A stretch of DNA of 64,000 bases. Source: Rs1 sp029027825. Its GTDB lineage: Bacteria > Pseudomonadota > Gammaproteobacteria > Pseudomonadales > Balneatricaceae. Under the pieces are notes generated by a model. The model saw only the letters and a program-made list of their open reading frames with translations, ran no database searches and was not told the DNA's origin. Location of the stretch: the NCBI GenBank assembly GCA_029027825.1, contig CP093399.1, positions 3,782,001-3,846,000 of the forward strand, read 5' to 3'. Below are positions 44,700 through 53,163 of this stretch, piece after piece. Positions within the stretch are counted from its first letter, which is position 1. Each line of letters begins with the position of its first letter. The position numbers and the translations under genes are program-made.

Positions 44700-44745
44700 A
44701 AATATGTCCGGAAAAGTCTTGCCAGATCAGTTTAATCTTTCACTC

Positions 44746-45561
44746 ATGTGCCGAGTACTTTGTGTCTCTCGCAGTGGATTTTATGAATGGTTCAAGCGTC
44801 CTGTATCTCACCGAGAGTTGCAGGATCAGGCATTGAAGGCCGACATCAAGACAAGCCACCAAGATAGCCATAAGATCTACGGAACACGCCGTATACAAAG
44901 TGATTTGGTAGACCTAGGTAAAAAGGTTAGTCGGAAACGTATCAGACGGTTAATGAAGGAAGAAAACCTTGAAGCGAAAATAACAAAAGCCTTTAAAGTA
45001 ACAACGGACTCTCAACATAATAAACCCGTTGCTGAAAATATACTCAATAGGGAGTTTTCTCCAGAATGTCCAGATCAGGTATACGTTGGTGATATTACCT
45101 ATATACAAACTTTAGAGGGATGGCTGTATCTGTCTGTTTTCATAGATCTCTATTCTAGAACCGTCGTAGGTTGGTCGATGGACAAGAGGATGCCTGCAAC
45201 ACTGGTCACTGATTCCTTAGAGATGGCGCTGCGTAAACGGAAGCCTAAAGCTGGGTTAATAGTGCACAGTGATCGCGGCAGCCAATACGTTTCAGATAGT
45301 TATCAGGCACTCTTAAAGAAGAATAAGTATATTTGCAGCATGAGTAGAAAAGGTAATTGCTGGGATAATGCACCATCGGAAAGCTTCTTTCATACTTTAA
45401 AAACCGAGATGGTTCATCACGAGAAGTTTAAAACAAGGAGTGATGCTAAGCAGGCCATATTTGAATATATTGAGGTGTTTTATAACCGCCGGAGAAAACA
45501 TTCAACCATTGGTTACGTAGCTCCAATGGAATACGATGAAGCATATAGAAAAGCTGCTTAG
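44746..45561 (+). CDS. IS3 OrfB transposase, DDE (outer copy)
   Basis: Same 271-residue DDE protein as the inner copy, intact from its internal ATG, but separated from its orfA by the inner IS. The reading frame runs open upstream through the junction (from 44674), creating a chance N-terminal extension from inner-copy end sequence. Without orfA in line it cannot make OrfAB. Confidence 0.88.
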   Translation: MCRVLCVSRSGFYEWFKRPVSHRELQDQALKADIKTSHQDSHKIYGTRRIQSDLVDLGKKVSRKRIRRLMKEENLEAKITKAFKVTTDSQHNKPVAENILNREFSPECPDQVYVGDITYIQTLEGWLYLSVFIDLYSRTVVGWSMDKRMPATLVTDSLEMALRKRKPKAGLIVHSDRGSQYVSDSYQALLKKNKYICSMSRKGNCWDNAPSESFFHTLKTEMVHHEKFKTRSDAKQAIFEYIEVFYNRRRKHSTIGYVAPMEYDEAYRKAA

Positions 45562-45962
45562 AAATATGTCCGGAAAAGTCTTGCCAGATCAGTCTTTAAA
45601 AACACGCTGAGATACATATGGGTTAAAGAGTATGGAGGCGAGAACACACCACACTACCATGTACTATTACTGCTCAATAAAGATAATTACACACACCTGG
45701 GGAACTACTCAGCTCTGGTAGGAAACTTAGCCTGTAAAATTCAAGCTGCATGGATGAGTGCTTTAAACTTGGATTGCGATAGGTTTAGCTCTCTTGTGCA
45801 TTTCCCCGACAATCCAATTTACCGATTAGATATTAAGCAAGCAGACTTCCAGACGAGATATTCCGGTTTGATATATAGAGTAAGTTATTTCGCAAAAATC
45901 AAATCCAAAGTGTATGGCACAGGAACACGCTCCTTTGGCTGTAGCCAGCGATAAAACAAAAC

Positions 45963-45986
45963 AGCGGACGATCAGTCCGCTTTAAC
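45963..45986. terminator. Bidirectional terminator
   Basis: AGCGGAC-GATCA-GTCCGCT between the convergent Gp2-like remnant and the RadC-like gene. On the minus strand it is followed by GTTTTGTTTT, a good tail for the radC transcript. Confidence 0.7.
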
Positions 45987-46462
45987 TAAAGTAAGCCTCG
46001 TTCAGCGAACGACACGCTGTGATGACCAACCACGATATGATCCAACACTTTTACATCTATCAACCTAAGAGCATCCACCAGCTTCTCTGTAATAAGCTTA
46101 TCAGCTGTTGATGGTTCAGCATTTCCTGATGGATGATTATGCGCAAAGATCACCGCAGCGGCGTTTGCTTTGAGTACTGCTTTCACTACTTCTCTAGGAT
46201 AAATACTGGCGCTATCAATAGTGCCATAGAACAACTTCTGAAAACTGATGAGCCGGTGTCTGTTATCAAGTAATAAGATACTGAACACCTCTCGTTCGTA
46301 GAGACCTAATTTAACCTCTAAAAAAGCCTTTGTTTCTGACACTGATTCAAATACATCAGAGTTAAACATTTTTTCTGCAAGTATCTCTGAAGCCTTCTCC
46401 AACACTTGATGCTTAGTTAATGGCCCTTGAGTTACATAACTTTGTAATACCTGTTGATTCAT
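45986..46462 (-). CDS. RadC-like JAB-domain protein (YfjY/CP4 type)
   Basis: 158-aa short RadC/DUF2466 protein. JAMM zinc motif HNHPSGNAEPSTAD (H108, H110, D121) is complete, with an upstream acidic residue in LYEREVFSILLLD. Short RadC proteins of this type (YfjY, YkfG) are a regular part of CP4-57-like prophage remnants and defence islands; their function is unproven, despite the DNA-repair name. Its neighbours here are the two tiny membrane ORFs upstream on the same strand. The start ATG has AGAGG upstream. Confidence 0.92.
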   Translation of the reverse strand: MNQQVLQSYVTQGPLTKHQVLEKASEILAEKMFNSDVFESVSETKAFLEVKLGLYEREVFSILLLDNRHRLISFQKLFYGTIDSASIYPREVVKAVLKANAAAVIFAHNHPSGNAEPSTADKLITEKLVDALRLIDVKVLDHIVVGHHSVSFAERGLL

Positions 46463-46522
46463 TCAAACCTCTCCTATGCCCGCTATACGGGCGATGTTAT
46501 ATACGAGGACGCCCCTATTCAA

Positions 46523-46612
46523 TTAAATCTGTTCATTCTGTGCCCAGCTATAGCCCGCTATAACGCCAAGAACAAATAAATGCGCTATCGGCTTAGCCGC
46601 CAAAATAAACAT
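46523..46612 (-). CDS. 29-residue membrane peptide, second of pair
   Basis: ATG TTT ATT TTG, 29 codons and TAA, overlapping the first peptide gene by 20 bp in another frame. AAGGGGGAAG lies upstream of the ATG. One hydrophobic stretch (ILAAKPIAHLFVLGVIAG), then polar YSWAQNEQI. Found by eye; no family known. It may be a small island membrane protein or holin-like peptide. Confidence 0.4.
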   Translation of the reverse strand: MFILAAKPIAHLFVLGVIAGYSWAQNEQI

Positions 46613-46682
46613 CCACTTCCCCCTTAACAATTTTATATACCCCAACACCGACCACAAAACCGGCAATAAATATTAACGGCAT
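46593..46682 (-). CDS. 29-residue membrane peptide, first of pair
   Basis: MPLIFIAGFVVGVGVYKIV then a short charged tail KGEVDVYFGG. A very strong Shine-Dalgarno (AGGAGGGGAG) lies 2-3 nt further than ideal from the ATG at 46682. One membrane helix. It overlaps the second peptide gene and lies upstream of the RadC-like gene on the same strand, so the three could be one transcript. Confidence 0.45.
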   Translation of the reverse strand: MPLIFIAGFVVGVGVYKIVKGEVDVYFGG

Positions 46683-46868
46683 AACTCCCCTCCTAAGCTT
46701 CTAATTTAATACTGCTGGTGGATTCCAGCGCGTTAATAGAAACAATGAACTCCTATACACAAGGGTTATATAGTTTTCCAGATTCGTTGAAGCTCACCTT
46801 ACATGACAATTGGCTCAGTTATTTTTAACTACTCGGCCAGATCTTATGAACAGTAACGAGGATGAGTC

Positions 46869-47054
46869 ATGAGATTAATTAAACTTAGAAATGTAATGGA
46901 TATAACTGGCCTTGGCCGATCCACCGTATACAAGTATGTAGCATCAGGTAATTTCCCTAAACCGGTGTCATTAGGAGTGCGCGCAGTTGCCTGGGTTGAG
47001 GAAGAGGTGCAAGAATGGGTAATGGATAAAATTGAGCAAAGGGATCTTAATTGA
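46869..47054 (+). CDS. alpA: AlpA-family regulator
   Basis: 61 aa, MerR-like excisionase/AlpA helix-turn-helix: KLRNVMDITGLGRSTVYKYV, then SGNFPKPVSLG and VAWVEEEVQEWV. AlpA of CP4-57 turns on the excisionase/integrase activity of its element; this one probably controls excision or gene expression of the island. GAGG precedes ATG 46869. RadC, AlpA and the YfjJ-like gene together mirror the CP4-57 content. Confidence 0.92.
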   Translation: MRLIKLRNVMDITGLGRSTVYKYVASGNFPKPVSLGVRAVAWVEEEVQEWVMDKIEQRDLN

Positions 47055-47211
47055 TATTGCCAGTGAGTAGGTCAAAGCACACTTTTTTCAGAAGGTAAGC
47101 CGTTAAGTGCAGAACCACACCGCATAAGTTTAGAGCAAGTTCACCTCACTAACATTAAGACCGTTGTAAGATAAATAACGGAGTATCCGTGCTGATAGCA
47201 GTGAGCTATTG

Positions 47212-47544
47212 ATGGACTTTGAAGAGTTAGGTCTGATTGAACTGATTGTAGAAAAGGGTGAAGATGCGTAGAGGGATTACCTGAACGGGTTAAGAGTAAA
47301 CCCGAAATACTATGATCGTATGTCAGAACTACTCGATGCCATTATTGAAGGGCGACGTAAACAAGTCATTGATTATCAAGAATACCTAGAGAAGATTAAA
47401 AGCTTCGCGCGTAAAGTTAAAAAAGCCCGAGGTGACACTAAGAATCCTTACCCTTCAAGTACTGATACCACAGCAAAGCCCGCGTTATTTGATAACTTTG
47501 GTAATGATGAAGTTTTTAGCTTAGTTAGTATAGGACCAGAATAA
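47212..47544 (+). pseudogene. 3' end remnant of hsdR (type I restriction subunit)
   Basis: The reading frame from 47212 encodes MDFEELGLIELIVEKGEDA, then an in-frame TAG (47269-47271), then RDYLNGLRVNPKYYDRMSEL and IEGRRKQVIDYQEYLEKI. This matches the C-terminal helical region of HsdR, which joins the translocase to the methylase complex. In-frame stops also lie farther upstream (47115-47185 reads in a shifted frame), and the ATPase and nuclease parts are gone. The open 3' piece from ATG 47320 (74 codons) is not a gene on its own. The stop codon lies one base from the stop of the convergent brxA. Confidence 0.65.
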
Positions 47545-47545
47545 T

Positions 47546-48268
47546 TTATCTTACAGAAACTAAGGTAGTACCAACACTTTGATGGACCACTTTAATTATT
47601 TTGGATTCACTGATATTAAAATGCCCGTGAAGTATTCCAAATGGGAACCAACATGGATCTGAAATTATGTCTTCAATAGATATTCTATCTCTATCTGATG
47701 AGTATAATACCGAAGCATACAGCCAAGTAATCAGCTCAGAGTTTACAATCGATATTTTAGCTACTGGTCTCACTACTGCTTTACCAGACGGCTCCAGTAC
47801 ACCCCATTCTATTAGGCTTTGAAGATATCTTGCCGTAGCACGTTTGATGCTTTCCCTATCCCCTACTGACTCAATGACACGACGATTGAATTCAGTATTA
47901 CTGACTTCATCTTGCAGCTTAAAAAGACGACCTAGAATCTTACTCAACGACATGAAAAATGGATAAGCAGCGATACACATAGCGTAATGAATAGCCAATC
48001 GTTCCTGGCTGTTTGCACTAGCGAACAAAGCAACAGCCTCTTGCTTATAAGCTGTCTCTTCTTTTAAAGACTTAGCCCAGGTCGCTGTTAATATATTCTT
48101 GGTTTTACGACGACTCGTTTCCCCATTGATTGAAGGCAGTAAATATTCATCAAGTTTTTCATTCACTTCATGCAGGTTATTACCATCCACAACCAGCTTG
48201 GCGGCCTGATCCATCCAGGATTTTTCAACATAGCGATCAAAACCAACTAAAGGTTTCTTACTTTTCAT
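47546..48268 (-). CDS. brxA: BREX protein BrxA (DUF1819)
   Basis: 240-aa DUF1819-type protein: GFDRYVEKSWMDQAAKLV, TATWAKSLKEETAYKQEAV, HYAMCIAAYPFFMSLSKILG, and a C-terminal winged-helix-like part (SLIEWGVLEPSGKAVV, then WFPFGILHGHFN). BrxA proteins bind DNA and are part of the BREX core; in type 3 brxA is the last gene, as here. Its ATG overlaps the pglZ stop by 11 bp. It belongs to the minus-strand operon 62244 to 47546. Confidence 0.88.
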   Translation of the reverse strand: MKSKKPLVGFDRYVEKSWMDQAAKLVVDGNNLHEVNEKLDEYLLPSINGETSRRKTKNILTATWAKSLKEETAYKQEAVALFASANSQERLAIHYAMCIAAYPFFMSLSKILGRLFKLQDEVSNTEFNRRVIESVGDRESIKRATARYLQSLIEWGVLEPSGKAVVRPVAKISIVNSELITWLYASVLYSSDRDRISIEDIISDPCWFPFGILHGHFNISESKIIKVVHQSVGTTLVSVR

Positions 48269-50279
48269 ACATTTCTCTACATATAGTTATATAAGGCACA
48301 ATCACTTCTTCGATTGCGATTCCTCCATGCCCCACAATCTTTTCACCTTTCGCTACAAAAGCACTACGGCCTTTCATGACCATTGGAAAATAATCGTTAG
48401 GCAAGCCTGTACTGGGCCATGCTACGGCTTCTGAGCTGTCAAAGGAGATGCTATCTCTCAGCACCTCTGTTTTATAAACTCTGGCTCTCTCGCCCCTGCT
48501 TTCGGCAACAGCACCTTCTTTAATTTTACCTGAACCAACAGCTTCAACATTGCCATGATCTGCAGTCAGATGCACTGCGTATCCGTTTTCTAATAGGCCT
48601 GTTATCAATCGCTGTAAGTAACCGCCTTCGGCCCATAATTTGACCTGATTATGCATACCAGCAGCACCGAGTTGCATACCATGCATCATGTCATCAACCG
48701 TATTAATAACCAATCCAACAGCCCGTAATCGTCTGTCAGATAGACGCTCAACTAGAGGCTCAACCTCACCCTTACCTAAACTCTTTTTATAGTAGACTTG
48801 ATTCTTATTTAACCCGTAATCCAACCAAAACTGTTCCCAGGCTTTCGGCTCATTACTAGTAGTACCAATTGTTTTGGCGAATTGATACGGCGCTTTTGCT
48901 GAGAACAACGCTTGGCGAGAAACTGAAGTTACTGTTGGCACCCAGGCAAATACTGCTGATTCATTAAGGGCATCATCTATATTAAGTTGAGCCTTAACTG
49001 TAATCCATTGATCAATCGCTAAACCATCTACGAGAATCAAAGCCACTTTGGCTTCAGAGCGATTGTCTAGTTCACGTGCCATTGCCCTAGGCACATGGTG
49101 CAACATGACCGGAGGCATAGGTGGATGATTATGTAGGCCCGTGTATTTTCCCAGCATCCAGCCAGAAAAATGCCGATCAATTTTTTGTTGCAAGGCACAG
49201 TAAGCTTCTGTGATAGAGACAAAAGACTGCATATGAATTTTGTTTGGGTGGTAATACGCAGACAGCTCTGCCCAACGATAAGCATACTGCTGCCATTGCT
49301 GATGCCGCTCATCTTCGCCAGGCAGAGTATCATCACAGAGCTTGAGTAATCCTTTAATACGCTTTCTTAACTCTTTTTCGGGGTCCTGCAGAACACCAAC
49401 CAGACACCAGTGGCCCATTAGCCGATCCGGTGCATCTATTTCTATGGGGGTTAAATAACCCTCAAGAAATAGATTGTCGATATAAATCCGGACATCATCG
49501 TGACCATAAGGTAAAACCACTTTCTCCTCAGCTACACCATTAATCTGGTAAACAGCTTTTGGCTCCCTAGCTCCCTGTTGCAGTGATTCAATTACTTCAT
49601 CAATATAAGCAGACCAGTGCCGCTGCAAAAACGCAAAGAAGTACTGTTTACTAGGCACAATGTTATCTAGAGGCCACTGAGTAAACTGTTTACGACGTAT
49701 CAGCAAGTTAATTAACCGACTTCTGAGTACTTCGGGCAGCGCAACATCCCGATAATGCAGCCTCAATAAACTCTGCAGTAAGTCCGAAGGGGTTTGTATT
49801 ACTTCAGGTGCCAGTTTAAAAACATGGCGCAGCACAAAGTCACTACTGGAAGCTTCATTCATCTGCCCCGGTGCATATTCTTTAAGGGCTGCATCCAAAG
49901 CGTTCAGCTCTTCGGCTTGTAGCGATTTGAGCACTGAATGAGATAGCCCAGGAAAACAGTCCACCAGCGATACAGATAAACTTTGAGCACTATTCAATAG
50001 ATCATAAGGTAAAGCCTGCATATCATGCCTTTCTGTATTCACACTGATAACACAGCTACCGGGGCCACCTGGGTACGCCATCGACAAAAAATGACGTAGC
50101 TCAATGGAATCTTCATAGAAATACAGTTTAAAGCCGCTTTCAATTAAGGCCTTTTGCAGCGATTCCTCAGCCAGCAAACAATCGGGATCATCAGCAACGA
50201 AGTTCTTAGCCAACCGAATATCCAATTGTTGCAGTATCCTAAGCTGCCAACCCGGTAATTCATTCTTATCAATGGTCAT
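48258..50279 (-). CDS. pglZ: BREX-3 phosphatase-domain protein PglZ
   Basis: 673 aa. The C-terminal half is an alkaline-phosphatase-superfamily PglZ domain: first metal Asp in ALILVDGLAIDQW, Thr/Ser nucleophile region PTVTSVSRQALFSAK, NTVDDMMHGMQLG, metal site LTADHGNVEAVG, and HGGIAIEEVIVPYI. The N-terminal part is helical. PglZ is the hallmark of every BREX/Pgl system and is needed for both methylation and phage exclusion. The size fits type 3, and it sits between brxH and brxA in the standard order. A 7-bp gap separates it from brxH; it overlaps brxA by 11 bp. Confidence 0.93.
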   Translation of the reverse strand: MTIDKNELPGWQLRILQQLDIRLAKNFVADDPDCLLAEESLQKALIESGFKLYFYEDSIELRHFLSMAYPGGPGSCVISVNTERHDMQALPYDLLNSAQSLSVSLVDCFPGLSHSVLKSLQAEELNALDAALKEYAPGQMNEASSSDFVLRHVFKLAPEVIQTPSDLLQSLLRLHYRDVALPEVLRSRLINLLIRRKQFTQWPLDNIVPSKQYFFAFLQRHWSAYIDEVIESLQQGAREPKAVYQINGVAEEKVVLPYGHDDVRIYIDNLFLEGYLTPIEIDAPDRLMGHWCLVGVLQDPEKELRKRIKGLLKLCDDTLPGEDERHQQWQQYAYRWAELSAYYHPNKIHMQSFVSITEAYCALQQKIDRHFSGWMLGKYTGLHNHPPMPPVMLHHVPRAMARELDNRSEAKVALILVDGLAIDQWITVKAQLNIDDALNESAVFAWVPTVTSVSRQALFSAKAPYQFAKTIGTTSNEPKAWEQFWLDYGLNKNQVYYKKSLGKGEVEPLVERLSDRRLRAVGLVINTVDDMMHGMQLGAAGMHNQVKLWAEGGYLQRLITGLLENGYAVHLTADHGNVEAVGSGKIKEGAVAESRGERARVYKTEVLRDSISFDSSEAVAWPSTGLPNDYFPMVMKGRSAFVAKGEKIVGHGGIAIEEVIVPYITICREMYEK

Positions 50280-50286
50280 TGCTTGG

Positions 50287-53163
50287 CTACCTTGGTTTTA
50301 TTCTAAGAATCAGTACAGCATTCAGCTCAGGCTTTATTTTCTGGCGCTCAATAAAGTCTGACTGCCACTGTTCCCGCTCCTGTAATAGCTTCGCCATGCG
50401 AAAGCACTTTACCTCTGGTAAACCAATACGCTCGATGGCCCGCTCTCTAGCTTTAAAACCGTATTCAAACTTCTCTTTCTCCTGGGCCAAATTTTCGGTG
50501 TACTTATCTTTCAGTCGATTAAAAGTGCAGATACCAGTTTCTTCAGCCTGCTGTCTGGCAAATACGTAAGCTGTGGCAGGATTAGACTGCTGAAAGTCCG
50601 TAGTACCAATCTGCGCGTCATACGTTAGCTTTGCATCATTACTTAAAAGGGCTTCCCACACACGTTTAGCAGTGGCAGGAAAGGCTTTGCCCTCCATCGT
50701 TTGATAAACAGGAAAATACGCCGTTTGTTTATTACTCTTGGACTGCGCCAACCCCGATGTATCCAAAGAAATCTGCCACAACGACCATAAGCCATCAACA
50801 GAATCCGGGATACTCGGAATACGAATAGTAGGTATTTGCTGCTCTGGTACCCAACTAGGTAAATTTTGTAATAAATCACGGATCTTTGGTCTATCCAGTG
50901 TTACATACTCAGCGGTCGGTAAGTCTTCAGCCCGCTTATTATCGAACAGGCTGCTATCCCATTGTTCACCATCGGGCCAGACTAACTGCCAGGTTTGATC
51001 ATCGTTCTGTGAAACCTCGCCACCGCTATCCTTCAGGTAGCTGATTGTCATACGCTCTATCCAGTAAGGCAGAGGATGCAAGCTAATCTTATGGGCCTCA
51101 GCAGTATCAACGGGACTATCATCAACAAACAACTCTTTGCTGCCTTTACTCGCCGCTGCTTGTTCCTTTAGTTGCTGTAATGCTTTTTCAATTTCAACAT
51201 CAATGTTATCGGGATTGTTGATGGCCCCGGTATACAACTCATCAAATAGCTTGCCAGCTTGTGCCGAATCTAAAACGTCACTGGTTTTATCAACTCCAAA
51301 CTCCTCGAGAATGATATTGAGCTTTTCTTCTAATACCTCACGCACCCTGTGCTCAACAGTATCTTCAAATACTAAATTTAGCGCTCGTACCACCTTCTTC
51401 TGCCCAATACGATCTACCCGCCCTATTCGCTGTTCTAGTCGCATAGGATTCCAGGGGATGTCGTAATTGATAATTACATGGCAGAATTGCAAATTAAGAC
51501 CTTCACCACCCGCATCAGTAGAAATCAGCACGCGGGTCTCTTCAGCAAAAGATTTCTGGACCTGCTTACGCTCCTCCATACTTAGAGCACCATTGAGCGT
51601 CACCACCGACATACCCCGCTCTTGCAGAAATTTCGCCATCATAGTTTGTGTAGGTAAAAATTCGGTGAAAATTAGCACCTTTATATTAGGGTCATTCTCA
51701 TCACGCTGTAGCTGGGTAATCCACTCCAGTAAGGCATCCGCCTTGGCATCTATACCCTGCTGAACACAGTTCTCAGCCAAGTTTAGCAGGTGCTGTACTT
51801 CTGCCTTTTCATTCTTCAGCGCTTTAATTTTTGTCCTGGATAGCTCATCTGTTTGCTGCTGACCATCCAAGTCTTCCCACTCTTCAGTGTTCAACAGTGA
51901 TGATTGCTCCGCCAGTGCTGGTTTATTTAAGACCGCCAAGCGCCTTTGCAAAGTGGCACCAATCGCAGCTGGACTGGAGACAACTAAGCGCTGCATCAAG
52001 ATCATTAAGAAACCAATGGCATTTTGCTTAGTTTCCAACGCTTGGTTATAACCCTCACGCACATAGTCGGTAACAGCATCATAGAGATGACGCTGAGCAG
52101 CATGCTTAGCCTGCCAAGCGACACTCACCAGCTGAGTCCTTCGGGGACGAAACAACGGGTTCCCCTCGGCATCAATCGCCTGACGCTTTTCGGTACGAAT
52201 CACATAGGGCATTACCCGCTCTTGGGTCACAGAAGCCTCATCAGGGAAGCGGTCTCTATCGAGTAAAGACATCAAGCGCTGAAAACCATCAGATTTACCT
52301 TGATGTGGCGTCGCAGAGAGCAGTAGAAAATAGGGTGCAGCATCCGCCAAACCTTGCCCCAACTTGAAGCGTGCAACAGTATCGGTACTACCCTGTAGAC
52401 GGTGGGACTCATCTACGACAATAAGATCCCAACCAGCACTGATCACATCATCAAAACGCTGTTTGTTGTACTGATTAATCTTATCCAGGCTCCAGCCCCG
52501 ACGCTTTTCAATCGGCTTAATCGAATCCATCGGGCAAATGACTTGATCATGTCGCTGCCAGATATTCTCGTCAGCATTTCCCCTAGTGATAACATCACCG
52601 GGAATCACTAATTCAAACAGCTCATTAAAGTGGACCTGCATTTCACTGACCCACTGGGTCGCCAAACCTTTGGGGGCTACCACTAATATTCTGCGCACTA
52701 AGCCTCGCAGCTTTAGTTCACGCATTATCAAACCCGCCTCAATGGTTTTACCCAAGCCAACTTCATCAGCTAACAGGTAACGTACCTGAGAGTTGCTAAC
52801 GGCTTTATTCAACGCCTTTAACTGGTGGGGTAAGGGAATAACATTACTGCCCATAGGAGCCAACAATACTTCTTCTTGCTGGGAGGCAGCCACACGGGCA
52901 GCAGCCGCTAAATAGGCGATGGTTTCAGTGGTAACCGTATTGGCTGCGTTATAGGATGACACTTGGTCAGCATCGACTTTAATGATGCGGCCATCAACTG
53001 AGGGGCCGCTTTGCACTAGCCACACACAGTAGCTGATAACACCCCATAGGCTACTGACATCAACCACTCTTCCCGGCTGCCCCTTTCTTTCTAAATCGGG
53101 GCTTTTCAGCCACACCCAATCGCCTGTTTGAAAAAGTTCTTTATCAATTTGTGCTTCACCCAT
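50287..53163 (-). CDS. brxHII: BREX-3 SF2 helicase BrxHII
   Basis: 958-aa SNF2/DEAD-like helicase. Motif I ADEVGLGKTIEAG (Walker A at 133-140), motif II VVDESHRLQGS, motif III LLLSATPHQGK, motif VI EQRIGRVDRIGQKK. The two RecA domains have a long insert and a C-terminal region unique to BrxHII/DrmD-like helicases. In BREX type 3 it lies between pglX and pglZ. It would move along or remodel DNA during exclusion. TAATG: the pglX stop and this start share one base. Coding appears intact over its full length. Confidence 0.92.
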   Translation of the reverse strand: MGEAQIDKELFQTGDWVWLKSPDLERKGQPGRVVDVSSLWGVISYCVWLVQSGPSVDGRIIKVDADQVSSYNAANTVTTETIAYLAAAARVAASQQEEVLLAPMGSNVIPLPHQLKALNKAVSNSQVRYLLADEVGLGKTIEAGLIMRELKLRGLVRRILVVAPKGLATQWVSEMQVHFNELFELVIPGDVITRGNADENIWQRHDQVICPMDSIKPIEKRRGWSLDKINQYNKQRFDDVISAGWDLIVVDESHRLQGSTDTVARFKLGQGLADAAPYFLLLSATPHQGKSDGFQRLMSLLDRDRFPDEASVTQERVMPYVIRTEKRQAIDAEGNPLFRPRRTQLVSVAWQAKHAAQRHLYDAVTDYVREGYNQALETKQNAIGFLMILMQRLVVSSPAAIGATLQRRLAVLNKPALAEQSSLLNTEEWEDLDGQQQTDELSRTKIKALKNEKAEVQHLLNLAENCVQQGIDAKADALLEWITQLQRDENDPNIKVLIFTEFLPTQTMMAKFLQERGMSVVTLNGALSMEERKQVQKSFAEETRVLISTDAGGEGLNLQFCHVIINYDIPWNPMRLEQRIGRVDRIGQKKVVRALNLVFEDTVEHRVREVLEEKLNIILEEFGVDKTSDVLDSAQAGKLFDELYTGAINNPDNIDVEIEKALQQLKEQAAASKGSKELFVDDSPVDTAEAHKISLHPLPYWIERMTISYLKDSGGEVSQNDDQTWQLVWPDGEQWDSSLFDNKRAEDLPTAEYVTLDRPKIRDLLQNLPSWVPEQQIPTIRIPSIPDSVDGLWSLWQISLDTSGLAQSKSNKQTAYFPVYQTMEGKAFPATAKRVWEALLSNDAKLTYDAQIGTTDFQQSNPATAYVFARQQAEETGICTFNRLKDKYTENLAQEKEKFEYGFKARERAIERIGLPEVKCFRMAKLLQEREQWQSDFIERQKIKPELNAVLILRIKPR

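Larger units (their letters stand above)
43469..44729 (+). mobile_element. IS3-family element (inner copy, intact)
   Basis: 1261 bp, complete with both ends, inserted in the same orientation into the outer copy between its orfA and orfB. The 3-bp duplication is GTT (43466-43468 and 44730-44732). Every compared segment of the two copies is identical, so the second insertion is recent. Confidence 0.92.
43067..45591 (+). mobile_element. IS3-family element (outer copy, interrupted)
   Basis: Ends TGATGTGG ... CCAGATCA with imperfect terminal inverted repeats (21 of 28 matching, sharing CCGGACA), flanked by the 3-bp target duplication GTC (43064-43066 and 45592-45594). Its own 1261 bp (43067-43468 plus 44733-45591) is interrupted by an identical inner copy. 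Confidence 0.92.
42782..45954 (+). pseudogene. YagK/YfjJ (inovirus Gp2-like) gene split by IS elements
   Basis: The 5' part (42782-43066) encodes RYLNNIKSTIDKALAEHS and IAIRIDLRMP; the 3' part (45595-45954) encodes LRYIWVKEY, PHYHVLLLLN, VHFPDNPIYRL and GTRSFGCSQR. Together they match the YagK/YfjJ C-terminal (inovirus Gp2) family found in CP4-57-like elements. The His-Tyr-His motif and YFAK later in the protein fit a HUH single-strand endonuclease. Removing bases 43067-45594 (IS elements plus one GTC target copy) joins codons exactly in frame (K-R-V-F-K-N-T-L-R). So the gene was intact until the insertion and needs only precise excision to be restored. Reconstructed length is about 216 aa. 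Confidence 0.85.

Noticed and set aside
44674..44745. Extended start of the outer OrfB at 44674
   Set aside because: The added residues come from the end of the inner IS copy read through the junction; this is an artefact of the nested insertion.
43123..45561. Long direct repeats around 43-45 kb as a CRISPR or tandem gene array
   Set aside because: They are explained fully by two nested copies of one IS3-family element with its own target duplications.
50643..52780. Several long antisense ORFs inside brxHII and pglX
   Set aside because: They follow the codon structure of the real genes on the other strand, have no ribosome-binding sites and no family features.
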